Source: Nematostella vectensis
Taxonomy: Eukaryota; Cnidaria; Anthozoa; Actiniaria; Edwardsiidae
NCBI RefSeq assembly: GCF_932526225.1
Contig: NC_064044.1
Span: 13,027,953-13,091,952 of the forward strand
Direction: 5' to 3'
DNA: 64,000 nt
Shown here one piece after another: positions 23,226 to 36,800 of this stretch. Numbering within the stretch: position 1 is the first letter of the stretch; every line of letters begins with the position of its first letter. Under the pieces are notes generated by a model. That model saw only the letters and a list, made by a program, of their open reading frames with translations, made no database searches and was not told the DNA's origin. The translations under genes were made by a program, and so were the position numbers.

Positions 23226-23812
23226 CCTTCCTAACCCTATCCAAGGGCCCCCCGAATGGTCTTTGGCGAGCACTTGCGAGCTTGCGAGCACCCCGTTTTT
23301 TATGCGAGACCGAGCATTTTTAGACCCCGTCCCCACGTATCCGTTTTCGTTTGAAAACGCAACCTTTATGTTACGGATACGGGTATTCGTCCACACGTAA
23401 ACGCGAAAACGATGACCGAAAACGGAACAATTTGAAAACGATCTCCAGAATGGAACAATTTGAAAACGATACCCTTTCGGTGCCGTGGGGACGGACGAAA
23501 ACAGAACCTTTCGAAAACGATGGCGTGATAACTCAGGTCCAGTCCACTTGGCGCGCGAGTACGCATGCGCTGTAGAGCTTGTTATCGTTTTCGTATCGTT
23601 TTTGCGTTTTCGTGGGGACGGTTCGTATCAAAATATAAACGCTTCGTGTGGACGCGGATTTTTTTGAAAACGGAACAAAAAGGTTGCGTTTTCAAACAAA
23701 AACGGATACGTGGGTACAGGGTCTAAGGCGGAAAAAATTGCGCGAGCATGCGAGCGTTAGCTGAAAACCGCGAGCACATGGAAATTTCGGGGGACCATTG
23801 GGGGACCCTTAC
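23226..23812. mobile_element. MITE (outer), with a second MITE nested inside
   Basis: Ends AAGGGCCCCCCGAATGGTC on the left and GGACCATTGGGGGACCCTT on the right are inverted matches. The interior repeats GCGAGC motifs near both ends. A different inverted-repeat element occupies 23322-23725. Confidence 0.78.
23322..23725. mobile_element. Nested MITE with ~45-bp inverted ends and TA site
   Basis: Left end GACCCCGTCCCCACGTATCC and right end GGATACGTGGGTACAGGGTC are inverted matches, continuing inward through AAAACGCAACCTT. TA dinucleotides flank both ends, as for TA-targeting elements. The interior is rich in GAAAACG and its complement. Confidence 0.82.
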
Positions 23813-23939
23813 ATTAACTTCTCCATGAAAACTAACAGGCACTTCACCATACTCACACAGCCACCCAATAACCCACTAAACATTATACCCCCCAATAACT
23901 ACCATTTACCCTCATACATTACACCCCCGCACATGCACA

Positions 23940-24945
23940 TGCACATCCCTGCCTCGCTACCTCAATGCACCGCCCTACATCCCTGCCCCGCTACCTCCAT
24001 GCCACGCCCTACATCCCTGCCCCACTACTTCATGCACACGCCCTACATCCCTGCCCCGCTACCTCCATGCACACGCCCAACATCCCTGCCCCACTACCTC
24101 CATGCACACGCCCAACACCCCTGACCCACCACCTCCATGCACACGCCCTACATTCCTGCCCCACTACCTCCATGCACACTCCCTACATCCCTGCCCCGCT
24201 ACCTCCATGCACACGCCCAACATCCCTGCCCCACTACCTCCATGCACACGCCCAACATCCCTGACCCACCATCCCATGCACACGCCCTACATCCCTGCCC
24301 CACTACCTCCATGCACACGCCCTACATCCCTGACCCACCACCTCCATGCAAACGCCCTACATCCCTGCCCCACTACCTCCATGCACACGCCCTACATCCC
24401 TGCCCCGCTACCTCCATGCACACGCCCAACATCCCTGCCCCACTACCTCCATGCACACGCCCAACACCCCTGACCCACCACCTCCATGCACACGCCCTAC
24501 ATCCCTGCCCCACTACCTCCATGCACACTCCCTACATCCCTGCCCCGCTACCCCCATGCACACGCCCAACATCCCTGCCCCACTACCTCCATGCACACGC
24601 CCAACATCCCTGACCCACCATCCCATGCACACGCCCTACATCCCTGCCCCGCTACCTCCATGCACCGCCCTACATCCCTGCCCCGCTACCTCCATACACA
24701 CGCCCTACATCCCTGCCCCGCTACCTCCATGCACACGCCCAACATCCCTGCCCCACTACCTCCATGCACCGCCCTACATCCCTGCCCCGCTACCTCCATG
24801 CACACGCCCAACATCCCTGCCCCACCACCTCCATGCACACGCCCTACATCCCTGCCCCACCACCTCCATGCACACGCCCTACATCCCTGCCCCACTACCT
24901 CCATGCACACGCCCTACATCAGTGCCCCGCTACCTCCCGCCCAAC
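23940..24945 (+). repeat. 35-bp minisatellite, ~28 copies
   Basis: Unit of 35 bp combining CATCCCTGCCCC, a CTACCTCCATGCACACG segment and CCCTA. Copies differ by small deletions and by TAC/CAC and CTA/CAA changes. All three plus-strand frames stay open over long stretches, so the Pro/His/Thr-rich frames here are artefacts. Confidence 0.95.
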
Positions 24946-25161
24946 ATCGTCCCCCCCCATTTTTTGCCCTTGCGCCTCGGTACGAATACCATTCTCGCCA
25001 TAAAAGCAGGGTATATATTTGAATCTTTTTTTTTCAAAAACAGGTTATAAATTTTCGAATTTATCAATTCGATACAAAATAGAATGAATTATTTATGAGA
25101 TAAAGGGTACGTAATGTAGTACTTGTGTTTGTTTGATTCCATTTTTATTAAGTTGTAATTC

Positions 25162-25872
25162 ATAGATCCGACATGTCAATCACGCGCGCACGAATAGCCA
25201 ATCAGGAAAGAGATGGTGCAATAACAGCCATGTGGTCCCACAAATGTCCCACAAAAAGTCGGCAATCGGCGCCGAAAAAGATTGGTTCGAGATATTTTTC
25301 TGTGAATCTGGACAAGAAAATAAGCAATTACCTAGGTTACTTCAATTACATATAAGAATGAGACCGTCGTTTGTATTTTTGCTGTAAATCTGGACGTTTG
25401 CCGATAAAACTTGTAGTTAGAAGTCAGACGTAAACGGCGAATTCGGCTTTCTCTTCTACTTTCCGTCGCACTTAAATCACTGCAAGTTGATAAAAATAGC
25501 TTTGAAAACACATCACCACATAGTTACTACCAAGCACCGTTTTATCTTATCATTTCCAAGTTTTCGCATTTTGAGCTGGATTCGTGCCGTTTCCATTCAA
25601 CAACTAAACTCGTAGTTATCGTTTTCTATGCTTCTCTACAAGATTTTCACCAAGCTATGACGTCAAGACAAGTTTGCATCATGTTAGGTGACCGTGTAGT
25701 ATTTCCCAAGTCGCAGGAAAACCCCTATAAACGTCTGTATTTTAGATAAATCCGAGCAGGACTCACTGACCTCATCCGACAGGTTGTACGATTTGTGGGA
25801 CATTTGGGTTGCACTTTGAAGGCTTCTATTTGCTGCTTTCTGATTGAATATTCGTGCGCGCATCGGATCTAT
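25162..25872. mobile_element. MITE-like element with ~90-bp imperfect inverted ends
   Basis: AGATCCGA at the left and TCGGATCT at the right bound arms that share ACGCGCGCACGAAT with ATTCGTGCGCGC, and CCACAAATGTCCCAC with GTGGGACATTTG, in inverted order. The ~530-bp interior has no coding signal. Confidence 0.75.
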
Positions 25873-26126
25873 TATTATTATTTTTTTTTTGCTTTTCTCG
25901 CATTACTGAGTAATACTCTTTTATTGAGTTGTAGCATTAATCGTTGGGAGGCCTGTGGTACTAGTAATTACTGATCATCCGCTGACATAAGAAAAGTGGG
26001 TGCACTTCCCTCTACGCCCGTGGGAAATTGTTTCCCCGATTTCTGACAGACGTCATCCTGACCGTCATACACCGTGCGCCTCTTTAACCTCCCCAAAATG
26101 CACCGCGCGGCTGGGTTCGGGAGAGC

Positions 26127-27300
26127 CCTGTACAGGATCCGAAATGATCCCAGGACCCGAAACGATCCCAGGACCCGCAAGGATCCCCAAAAGTACCCCA
26201 ACTGATCCTCGGACCCGAAACAATACCGAGGAGTCCCCGAAATCAACCCCAAGGAATTGCGGTAATGGACAAAGGGGAAGTAGAAGAAATACTAGCAATT
26301 CTTGAAGCATAATTAAGGGTTTACAGCGACTCGATTTCTAAACAACGTGACTTAAAAATATTAGATTCCAAAACAATACTTTTATTTCTTACATTGCCCG
26401 GCGTTAAACCCATAAACAGAGTCCAAAACAAATACACAACTTTAAATTGCTACTGAAAGGAATATAGCATAAACATAGCACAGCTTTGCTCAGACCAACC
26501 AAACTTTTGACCTACCATCACACTCTTAACATTTTGCGGTTCCGACACATGACTCTTACGGACTATAATTCTCATTTCTGGTAAACATCAACCCTAAAAA
26601 TTAATATTCATTTGACAACCAAACATGGATTTATCCACGAAATCCTTGTTCACACGAGCGAATATTTAACGACAACATTTTAGGCAGCCGGTTTGGCCGA
26701 GAATATGGAATGAAAAAACACACAGTAATACACTCGAACAACCCTTCTACTACCGATGCAAAATATTAAGAGGATGTGGCTTTTGTTGAAAGCAATATTA
26801 AGTGAGTTTTGAATTTCCTCATGTAGTAGTGCGTACACCCCGGCATGATCTCATGAAATGATAGGCATCTCATTCACCGAAAACAAACATGCCAAAAAAA
26901 TAACTTTAAAACACTTCGCTTCCTATGAAAAGCAGCATGTCCTATCTGTAAAGACTTTCTTTTATGGCTTGTTATGTAAAAATGATTTATCCACGCGGGT
27001 TCTTCAAATTACTATCACAGGAATTGTTAGTTGACCCCAATTTCTGACTCAACCACTGTATTTCCTCCGCAGTCGTATATTAAAATCTTAATACTATAGT
27101 TTTAGTTGATGTAGATTTCCTTTTAATAACACAAACAAAGCTAAATGTTTCATATGTTTTTATAACTGAAAGCCAATCCTTACACATTCCTTTAGTTGTC
27201 CATTACTGTAATTCCTTGGGGATCGTTTCGGGTCCCGGGATCAGTTGGGAAACTTTTGGGGATCATTTCGGGTCCTTGGATCATTTCGGGTCCTGTACAG
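26127..27300. mobile_element. Foldback-type element with repeated GGACCCGAAACGATCC ends
   Basis: 26127-26270 and 27195-27300 are inverted relatives: the left arm runs CCTGTACAGGATCC to GGTAATGGAC, the right GTCCATTACTGTAATTCC to GGGTCCTGTACAG. Each arm is made of short direct repeats of GGACCCGAAACGATCC-like sequence, the pattern of foldback elements. The 0.9-kb interior has no transposase and no supported gene. Confidence 0.75.
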
Positions 27301-27865
27301 CCCCACGACCTGACCACCCAATACCACCATTCCATTTGCAAGGGCGCGCGCAAGTAACAAACAAACAAAGCTGTATGATTTTAAAACAACATGGAAACTC
27401 GATAATATAATTATATATAGCTCATTTGTTTTTACGAATACAAACACATGAAAAATCATTGTATAATGTTGTGTTTTTCTAATGAACTGCACATAATACC
27501 CTTTTTAAATAGTTCAATATATACTGTATGTGTCGGGCGAAAAGGCTTCGATAGGAATCCTTTTATCTCTGAAAAAATGATGCTCGAAAAATCATTGGAA
27601 TATACTCAGAAGAGACGGAAACAAGTATCTCACATTATACCTTCTGACTACCTTGCAGACAAAACTATATCCTTGAAGAACTACTTCTTTGAGAGAATAT
27701 CCTTTTGGCAAAAGTACTCAAAGTTAAATATTAGCTTATTTTTCGTCAAGTTTATGATTTACTTCACCATCGCATTGACCCCTATCAAATATCGGCTATC
27801 AATGACCGAGTCAAACACACTTCAACGATCCCCCAACAAAGAGCTTATTTCGGCAAATATTCACA
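27301..27865. other. 5' flank / 5' UTR of SMO
   Basis: No confident promoter element is recognised. The frame 27448-27906 overlaps the SMO start in another frame and has no domain, so it is not called. Confidence 0.4.
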
Positions 27866-30800
27866 ATGCTTCATGTATTGATCACTTTCTGCGGTATTAT
27901 TACTAGTTATTCGTCTGCTTATTCACAAGGGTCATACAAATGCGAGCCTTTAAAGGAACAAACTTGCTTAGGGGAAAAACTTGACTACCACTACACGACG
28001 ACGGAGCTTGTAACAGATTCCAGCTCTCAAGACCAAGTCAAGAAGAACTTAGAAAAGTGGGAAGGACTGAAGTTCTTACCGAAATGCTGGGAAGTCTTGC
28101 AGCCTTTTCTTTGTCAGATCTACAAGCCAAAGTGCAAAAATGGCAGTGTTGAGTTACCATGCCGTGAGCAATGCTTCGCGACGCGCAAACCGTGCTCAGT
28201 TGTTGAGAGTTATCGGAGGTGGCCCGAGTTTCTTCGCTGTGATAAATTACCTGAGGGAAACTGCAATGGAACGGTGAGTTAACTTTTGAATAATAGCTAT
28301 TTTGTAGCAATAAATTGAGATTTGGAATCTCAATTAGCGGCTTAGAAGGTTTAAATCAAATCAGAAGAGATCACATTTGTCTTCGATACATGGCATTTGC
28401 GGATCACGAATCGGTCGGCAATTTTGGATAATCGGTTGTTTGGACTTTTTTGTTTTCGTTGTTAATATTACGGAAAGGCTACATTTCTCCATAAAACTAT
28501 TTACTAATCTCAACTGTTAACTTTAGTTCTGAACTGTAGACATACTTCTATATTTCTAGACGCTGAAATATCACTCGTTTGATTTTTGTACACGAGATAT
28601 ATCCTGTTTCCGGGATTTTTAGACGGAATTTGATCAAGCCGAAAGCGATCATGACCTTATGTTACCTGTAATTGTCAACTGAAATCGTTACTTCGTTTTG
28701 AAGTGACCTGGTAGAAGGGAGGGTTTTTAACCCGTTCAGCATCAAACTCAAACATGCAAAAAGAGCGCAAGCATTACTGGAGGAGCAGTGTTGTCTGTAC
28801 ATTATGTTGGGCAGTGCTGCGAAGAAGTATGGTACCCGTTACCTTGGGTCTTTGTCTTGTGATGAGTCGACCAAAGCCTAGGTCGAAGCCTAGCTATAAG
28901 TCAACACAAGGTTGAAAAAGTGTGGTGGACGCCTTTGTGAAACAGAGTAGTCTGTCACCCCGCCCATGCATAGTCCTGCTTGTCTAGTTATACCTTTTAG
29001 GTCGAAGCCTGTAGTGCCAGGCCCGTACCAGGGTGAGGAGGGTTGCAGGGGGTGCGAACGCACGTCCCAACAACGGCCGAAGGTCAACTTTCGGTTCCCA
29101 ATGGACGAGCTATTTGTATACAAAACTATAAAGTAGAATCTAGATCACTCTGATATGTAGCCAAATCCCACAATAAACGTCCCGTGGAGATACTGCAACG
29201 CATTAAAAAAATCCCTTTTTGTTCTTTCCGGGATGGTCAGATTTTTAACAGAGAACTCATTCCATCCCTCCCCCCCCCTGGAAAAGTTAGGTCCACTTTT
29301 TCGGATTTTGCACCCCCCTTCCCCCAAGAAAAATCCTGGGTACGGACCTGAGTGCTGTCCTATGTTGGAGTTGTTTGCTTTATAGCTGGTTTCCATATGA
29401 TCGCACTCGATCGCACACAGCTTATTTGATCGTACGATCGCATTCCGTAATCATTTTAAAAAAAGACATTTTTCCCTATTTGATACTTTATAAATAGAAT
29501 TGAGCTGTTTTAGTTGTAGATTGGAATTTACCGTGATTCAAGCGGATTTAATACACTAATTCAAACATTTGCATAGGGTTTAACAGCCTACGAAACAACG
29601 CGATGACGACCACGCGTTAACGACGTAAGCGTATGCGGAGACGGAAACGTAAGGGTCTTATATCGCGTGAGAGCTGGCTCGACGTAATTGCAAGGTTTTA
29701 CGCATGCTCAGTTCGTAGTCTAGTGCCCATTCCTCCTCGACGAGTTTGGTTAATTTATGCTTATGTTCCGCTTATGCTTACGCCGGTCCGGTTTTAACGC
29801 GACGTAAGTGTAGCATAGACTAAAGATTATCAAAACTTCCGTTCTTCTTGCGCTTATGCTTGCTCTTACGTCGAACCGGTTCCTACGCGACATAAGACTC
29901 TTACGCCTCTGTCTCCGCTTACGCTTACGTCGCTGTGAGAACCAGCCTTAAAGCATGTCGTATTGACGGACTTTTACGTTCACTACGACAGTAGAATAAA
30001 CCAAGAAACTACAAATAATAAAATATTTTTGGTGCCCAATGCCTGTGTACTCTATTTCATTGTCTCGTTCTAAGGTCTTTGTTTTTGGCTTTTGTTCCAT
30101 TGTGTTTTTGGTGCTGGTGCTCCGTAACACCAAGAAACTACCTGAATAATTCACGCTACTCCTCTCTCCATCAGCTGAAAAAGCTCCATTTGAACGAGTC
30201 GGCGTGCAAGGCCCCATTGGTGGAGACCGCGTATAAGCCCAGCTGGTACGAGGGTATAGAGGGGTGTGGCATACAGTGCATGAATCCCATATTCAGCGAA
30301 GAGGAACACACGCGAATTCACCGCTTTGTGGCTGCTTTTGGTACATTGACCACCGTGTGTACGCTATTTACTGTGGTGAGTGCTCAGGGGGACATGGAAA
30401 AAACCTGGAAAACGCGCAATTCCAGATAATAATTGACAATTTCTTACAATGGCCATAGGTGCCTTGTCAAGGACTGATTTTTTTTGATGAGTGCTCAGGG
30501 GGACATGGAAAAAACCTGGAAAACGCGCAATTCCAGATAATAATTGACAATTTCTTACAATGGCCATAGGTGCCTTGTCAAGGACTGATTTTCAAAACAC
30601 AAATAACATGAGGCCGAAGTGCACATCACCAGATTTTGTCTTTTTAAGATAATTTTTCCTTGATCATCATTGCCCTGTATATCAGTTCAGGGACGAAAGG
30701 CTCAAATTTTAATGACACTTTACAAAAAGTCGCATCAATTTAAAAAGAGTCGCACATAATATTTTGTTTGCTATAAGTTACTCAGTACTCAGAGAAATTC

Positions 30801-33800
30801 TTCGCCTTATTCGATGTGGGCTTATTTGAAACGTCACGTCATGTTTTTCCTTCATGTCGCTCAGGGGTGGATACGGGGCGCGAAGAGGAGGGGGGATTGG
30901 ATGGCAAACAAAATTGCCTTCCTATTTATAAAAAGTGTGGATAATGAAGTTTTAAACAGAGAAACAGCAAAATACATTTTTGAGTGCATAAGGGTAAAGA
31001 AATGCATTTGAAATAATAATACCTTAGTAAACTGACACCTCTCTTTGCATGAATTTTGTTCGGAATACACCTGTGTTCATTTTGTATAGGTACCGAAAAC
31101 AAACAATTTTCGTGTTGTTGTTGTTTTTATAACTCCCCAAGTAAAAGACACGTGTTTTTGTTTCAAATAAAGTACCAAACATGTTAGGTAGACCCCTCTG
31201 ATACATTACCCTCCCTCCCCCCTGCGTTGTGGCTTATCATTCTTCGTGTCTGCCTTTTTTGCAGGTGACCTTCTTGGTCGGCTGGAAATCTCAAAACCGT
31301 TATCCCTCGGTCATTCTGTTCTTCATGAATGCATGCTTCTGTGTCGCATCTGTAGGCTTTCTGATTCAGTTTAGCAGCGACGCGCGTAGAAAGGTGGTGT
31401 GCAGAAGGGATGACACTATGAGACTCGGTGAGCCCACGTGAGTATGACCAGCGTGTCTCTGAACGAAAGCATGCGCGTAGAAAGGTGGTGTACAGAAGGG
31501 ATGATACTATGAGACTCGGTGAGCCCACGTGAGTATGACCAGCGTGTCTCTGAACGAAAGCATGCGCGTAGAAAGGTGGTGTGCAGAAGGGATGATACTA
31601 TGAGACTCGGTGAGCCCACGTGAGTATGACCACGAACGAAAGCATGCGCGTAGAAGGGATTGTGATACATTGCATTCAAGATGGGCTTGGTAGGGTCAGC
31701 TGCTACAGCTATTTTATCATGCGTAAATCAAACACCCTTAAAGAAGCTATTGAAGGGCATCCGCTCAACGCAAGTAAGCAAGTATTGCTCTGCCGATTAT
31801 AAAAATTATGAACTTATATATTTATTGTCGTTCTCGTTTTCTCGTTAATCCCCCCCTGTCCACTTTTGCTCCCTTTTCTCTTCTTTCCGTGCCCTTCCCA
31901 TCTCACAGGGCCGTAGCAGGGGGTGGGGCACTGGAGGCATGTGCCCCCCACCTAGTATTTCCAAAAATTATATGGGAATGACCAGTAGGGGCGTGGCTGT
32001 GCCCCCCAATATTTTTTTTTATGTTTCTGTTTTGTGCCCCCCAATCTTACATGGCCTGCTACGGCTCGGTCTCACCTTCAATATTCTTGCCTTCCCTTGC
32101 TTTCCACCTCTTCTCCTTGTGCCAGAATATTTTTACCCATATTTTGTATGCCCAAAGTCCTTCCTCTTGCCTTTTGGAAAATAGCCCCACTTTTTCGACA
32201 AAACAATTGTGTCCTTCACTTTTTAGTGAAAGCGATAGTTTCCTGTGTGTCTTGACGTTTGTCTTGGTGTACTACTTCTCGCTTGCTGGGATGACCTGGT
32301 TTGTCATGCTTGCCTATTCCTGGTGCATTTGTTTCAAGACCCTCGGCAGTACGCGTGATAACTTTGCCGGAAAAACGGGTTACTTTCACATTATTTCATG
32401 GAGTTTGCCTGCTGTCCTCACTGGTTGCGTGCTACTCGTCAAACAGGTAATTAAATGGTTGCGCACTTCTCGTCAAACAGGTAACATACCGGTTTCATTC
32501 TTCCCGTCAAACAGGTAATAAACTGGTTGGGCACTTCTTGTCAAACAGGTAAAAAACCGGTTACGCACTTCTCAACAATGGTAATATCCCGGTTGCGCAC
32601 TTCCCGTCAAACAGGTAATAACCCGGTTGCGCACTTCTCGTAAAACAGGTAATAATCCGGTTGCATACTTCTCGTCAAACAGGTAATAAACCGGTTGGGC
32701 ACTTCTCGTCAAACAGGCTTTAAACCGGTTGTTTGTTTTACATCTTTGTACTTATTTTCCTCAGGTTGATGCCAACTCGATCAGCGGTATCTGCTTTGTC
32801 GGGTATAAGAACCCGAGCATGCGCGCTGGCTTCCTGCTCGCTCCTCTAGGACTGGATCTAGTCATAGGTGGCATGTTTCTCGCAAAAGGTGAGACCGCAG
32901 AATTTGGTGCCCGGACGAAATAACTCAGGTTCGTAGGCGGCATTTATAAGTCAAGGTGGAGAATGAACTCGGTTTACCCAATAAGCAGACAATATCCTCT
33001 TGGTATATTAAATAACCTAGTGTTAAAGCGCATCTGTCAGTCGCCAAAGTATAGAAAAGTACCAAGTTTGAGAAAAGTTATTGCGATATTTTAAGTAGAA
33101 TTTGGTGAAACATTACGTGAACATTTTAGCAATATTTTCTTCATATGATGTCTTTTTTTAAATTACATTTCATTTTTCAAAGTCCATGTTTTTTATTATT
33201 TAGGGCTTTTCACGCTGTTCAAGCTTCGCAAGTCTAACCCTAACTTCCTGAGTAACCGGGCCTCCATTAAAATAAAAGAGACAATCATGCGTGTCGGTAA
33301 GTCACGTGACTTTGCTACTTTTCCCATTTATTTCCCATGGTTCTACGCGCTTGCCTTGGCGCTCATTATCTTTCTCTGTCAAACCACTGACGTCATCTAT
33401 TTTCCAGGGTTCTTCGCGTTCGTCGCATTTGCGTTCGTGTTCATTACATTCGCCTGTCACGTGTACGAATACTACAATCAGGAGAGATGGGAAAGGAGTT
33501 ACCGAGCCTTCCTTATGTGAGTACAGGGCTAAAAACCCCGTTAATATCATCACCATCATCACTATCATCAGCCATATCAATCAATGGCAGCCGTTTTTCT
33601 TAATGGGGCGAACGCGCGGGAAATCTGTGATGTTCTAAAAACGCCAGGGCCTCTGGGCCTGTCTCAAAATGGCGGCCTGCAAAATCGTAGTAGTAACGAA
33701 TTCCTGCAAGTTCACACGAAAACTGTCGAGGTTTTGACACAGTTCTTGGGCGAAACAATAATGGAGCGGACTTTAAAATAGGGTATGTAATGTCATAATG

Positions 33801-36800
33801 AGGAGAAGTCTCCTTTCCTCGGCTATAATCCTCATGCTTCAAGTTATACCAGGTCTTTCGCTGCCTCTTTGCCGTCTTAAAATACACAATGAATTAAAAT
33901 TAACAAGTTGATTTATTTTTAAGGTGCATCGCGAATCACGAGGTGAAGGGTGTGTCCAACACGTGCTCAATCAAGGACCGCGCGAACTTGAGTGTACTGG
34001 AACTGAGTCTGTCATCTTTGTTTGGCGCTGGCATCGCGATGAGTGGATGGACGTGGACGTCTAATACATTCAAAACGTGGAAAAAGCTATGGCACAGGTA
34101 AAACCTCGATAAAGTGGCCACGCTAGTCTCATGGCAAATGTTTTTATGATAAGATACCTTTCTACTATGAACGATAATCTCATGCATTTTATACGTTGAA
34201 GTTGGACAGTTAAAACCTCGATTAAGTGACCACGTTACTCCCGTAGTACAAGGTTTTTATGACAGAATAACCTTTCTTATATGAACGAATATCTGATGTA
34301 TTTAATACGTGTGTTGAGTGATGAAGGCCAGGGAAGATTTGAACAAAGCTTTGGTTCCACTTTCGTTTTGTTCAGAATACTTAGCACCACTGTGTACCCG
34401 CCTGCAAAGAATAATCATCGACTCACCAGTTCACTTCCGGAGGTCCGACGGAAACCTCGACCGTTAAAAGACAAAAGAATCTATTAGAATCCGAGATATT
34501 TAACATGCCATCCGCTCTAAATTATCAATCACATCCTCGAAGAAACTTGCAACAGACACACTGCTTTCAATATTTTGAAATATTTTTCACGTTTTCCGTT
34601 AAAAATCATCGGAGATTGTTACGTAATCGACCGGAAGTAAAATGGTGACAATGCGGCTTTAAACTAACTGTTATCTAAATCGGCGACTTATTCGTTCAGC
34701 GGCTTCGGCAATCATGGTCTCTTGTTATAGGGTAACAACATCTGTCCCGCTAAAAAAGTGTGATATCTCCTTCAAGCTAAGTAAATGGATACGACATTCC
34801 TTTATAGAAAGTTTGCTAAGAGAATTTATAGAAATGTTTTTTTATTTCTCTTTTTCAATTTTTATTAGTGTTTCCCAAGGCCCTTAATTATATAGCATAA
34901 CATCTGGAAGTCGCACAGGCGAAATTGACAGACCAAAATTAGTTTAACTTTTTTTTATTTCATTGATTTAGCGTAATTGGAATGAAAAAAAAAATGATTT
35001 ATTAATTCAATTGTTTGCTTTTCAAGTGAAAGGTCGGCATGGCTTTATTTGCTTTTTTTGGAAAAAGCGAAGTCAAATCAATTATTTTAAGAGCTCTGCA
35101 AACAATAAATAGAAAAAAACCTACACGTGAAACATTTCAACTGAAATGTTGACATGAAGTTTATTAAAAAAATAGGTCGAGAAAGGTGCGATGTTTCTGA
35201 TAAAAATAACAAAAGTTTTATATTATCTGAAATACTCGAATACAGTAAAGAGAAATTTGGTTATGAGTATTTTGTTTATTTACACTAACACTAAAGCGAT
35301 TTTAATTTTAAAAATTTAACTTTAAAAAGTGATCTTCAGTATTATTTTTATATTATTATTTCCTTACTCTGGTTTGATGTAACATACAATCACACCTTAA
35401 TCACATCCTTAATTACATTTTAATGCACCGTGGCACCACATACTCATATAAAATTACTTCCCCTCCCCCCGAATATGAGATTACCCTGGGTTCATAATTA
35501 TAAATATATGAACATGACAAACAAAAAGCATTCGCTGTTTCATCTGACGCTATTAGCATTATGTGCCGTCCCTCTGTTGGGCTGTAACTACGCTAAATAC
35601 TGATTTTTGGAAATTTATTTGCCATCACACACAAGATAAGAGATAATTACTGATTCGCCACTAACAGGGCTATTCCAAGTTGCTTGGTAAAGAGTCAAGA
35701 AAAGCTGAAAAGATAAAAAAAGGCCAAGAAATAAGGATATATCTGTGCCTTGATATATATTATATGTATATTGGACATTGATAACAAGAAGTTATATTAA
35801 TAGTGCTGCTCATACAACTCTACCAACTCCTTCTTTGTATTTGATGACACTCCGAGACAATAAATGGAACTGGTGAAACCGAAAGAAAGAAATGAAAAAT
35901 CAAGCCAGACATGAAATGTACCTTGTCTGAGACAATTTAACCCGTTCCCAAAAATAACAAATACGACGTTAAAACAGAGGTTATTCTATCGAAACAAGAA
36001 CTAATTCTATCGAAACAGGAACTAATCTAAAGGCTATAGAAGACCAAGTATAGAAACAAGAGCTAATTCTATCGAAACAACAACTATTTCATAGAAACAA
36101 GATCTAATCTATCGAAACAACAACTATTTCATAGAATCGAGGGCTCCACATCCAAGCATTTTTAGTCACTTCCTTATTTTGACGTCGCCTTCGTATTAAC
36201 AATGGTCGGCACATACACCGTAGACCAACTCTCCCTTCACTACAAAGCCATCCTTATTGTCGTAGGAATAGAATCAAAAAGCCCAAACTGTCGCAAGTGG
36301 GCTTATTGGCTTAAGTCTATCTACCCGCGGGGTCTTAATAGTGATGACTTTTTTTGTAGTAGGAACCCAAGTAGGGATGTGTAAATTCTTTTTATCCATA
36401 GCGCGCGCTATTCTAGAAAATGCGCGTTTTTGTCAGTTGTAATGTTTTTGCGTCTCGCGCCACTATTCTGATGTAAATAAGCTTGTAACGATTCACCTTC
36501 TTCAGTCTGCCCTGAAGAAGTCTTATTAAAGACGAAAATTTGGCAGAGTCGATTTCCAGTTTTTGGTGTATTGTACTTATTGTCGAAGGATGCATAGTTG
36601 CACTTGTAAATATCCTCGCCATTGTTGTATTACTGCGCAAGACATTTCGTGTCAAAAAAGCGACTTACTTCGTGCTGAGCATGACCGTGGCAGATTTGCA
36701 AGCTGGTGTATCCTGTCTTCTTTCTGCAGCTGGCATTGCAATGCGCTATGCGGAAATGTGGCTGCTTATCGTCCTTACTGCTTCTCTCTTTTCTTTAGTC

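Noticed and set aside
23798-25050. Frames up to 234 aa rich in Pro, His and Thr
   Set aside because: Artefacts of the 35-bp minisatellite, open in all three plus frames.
27448-27906. 152-aa plus-strand frame before SMO
   Set aside because: It overlaps the SMO signal-peptide exon in a different frame, shows no domain and has A/T-driven composition.
28038-28310. 90-aa minus-strand frame
   Set aside because: Antisense shadow of the SMO Cys-rich domain exon.
29145-29396. Minus-strand frame reading PYPGFFLGEGG
   Set aside because: Comes from interspersed repeat family B; the same peptide appears at the other family B copy near 62314-62559.
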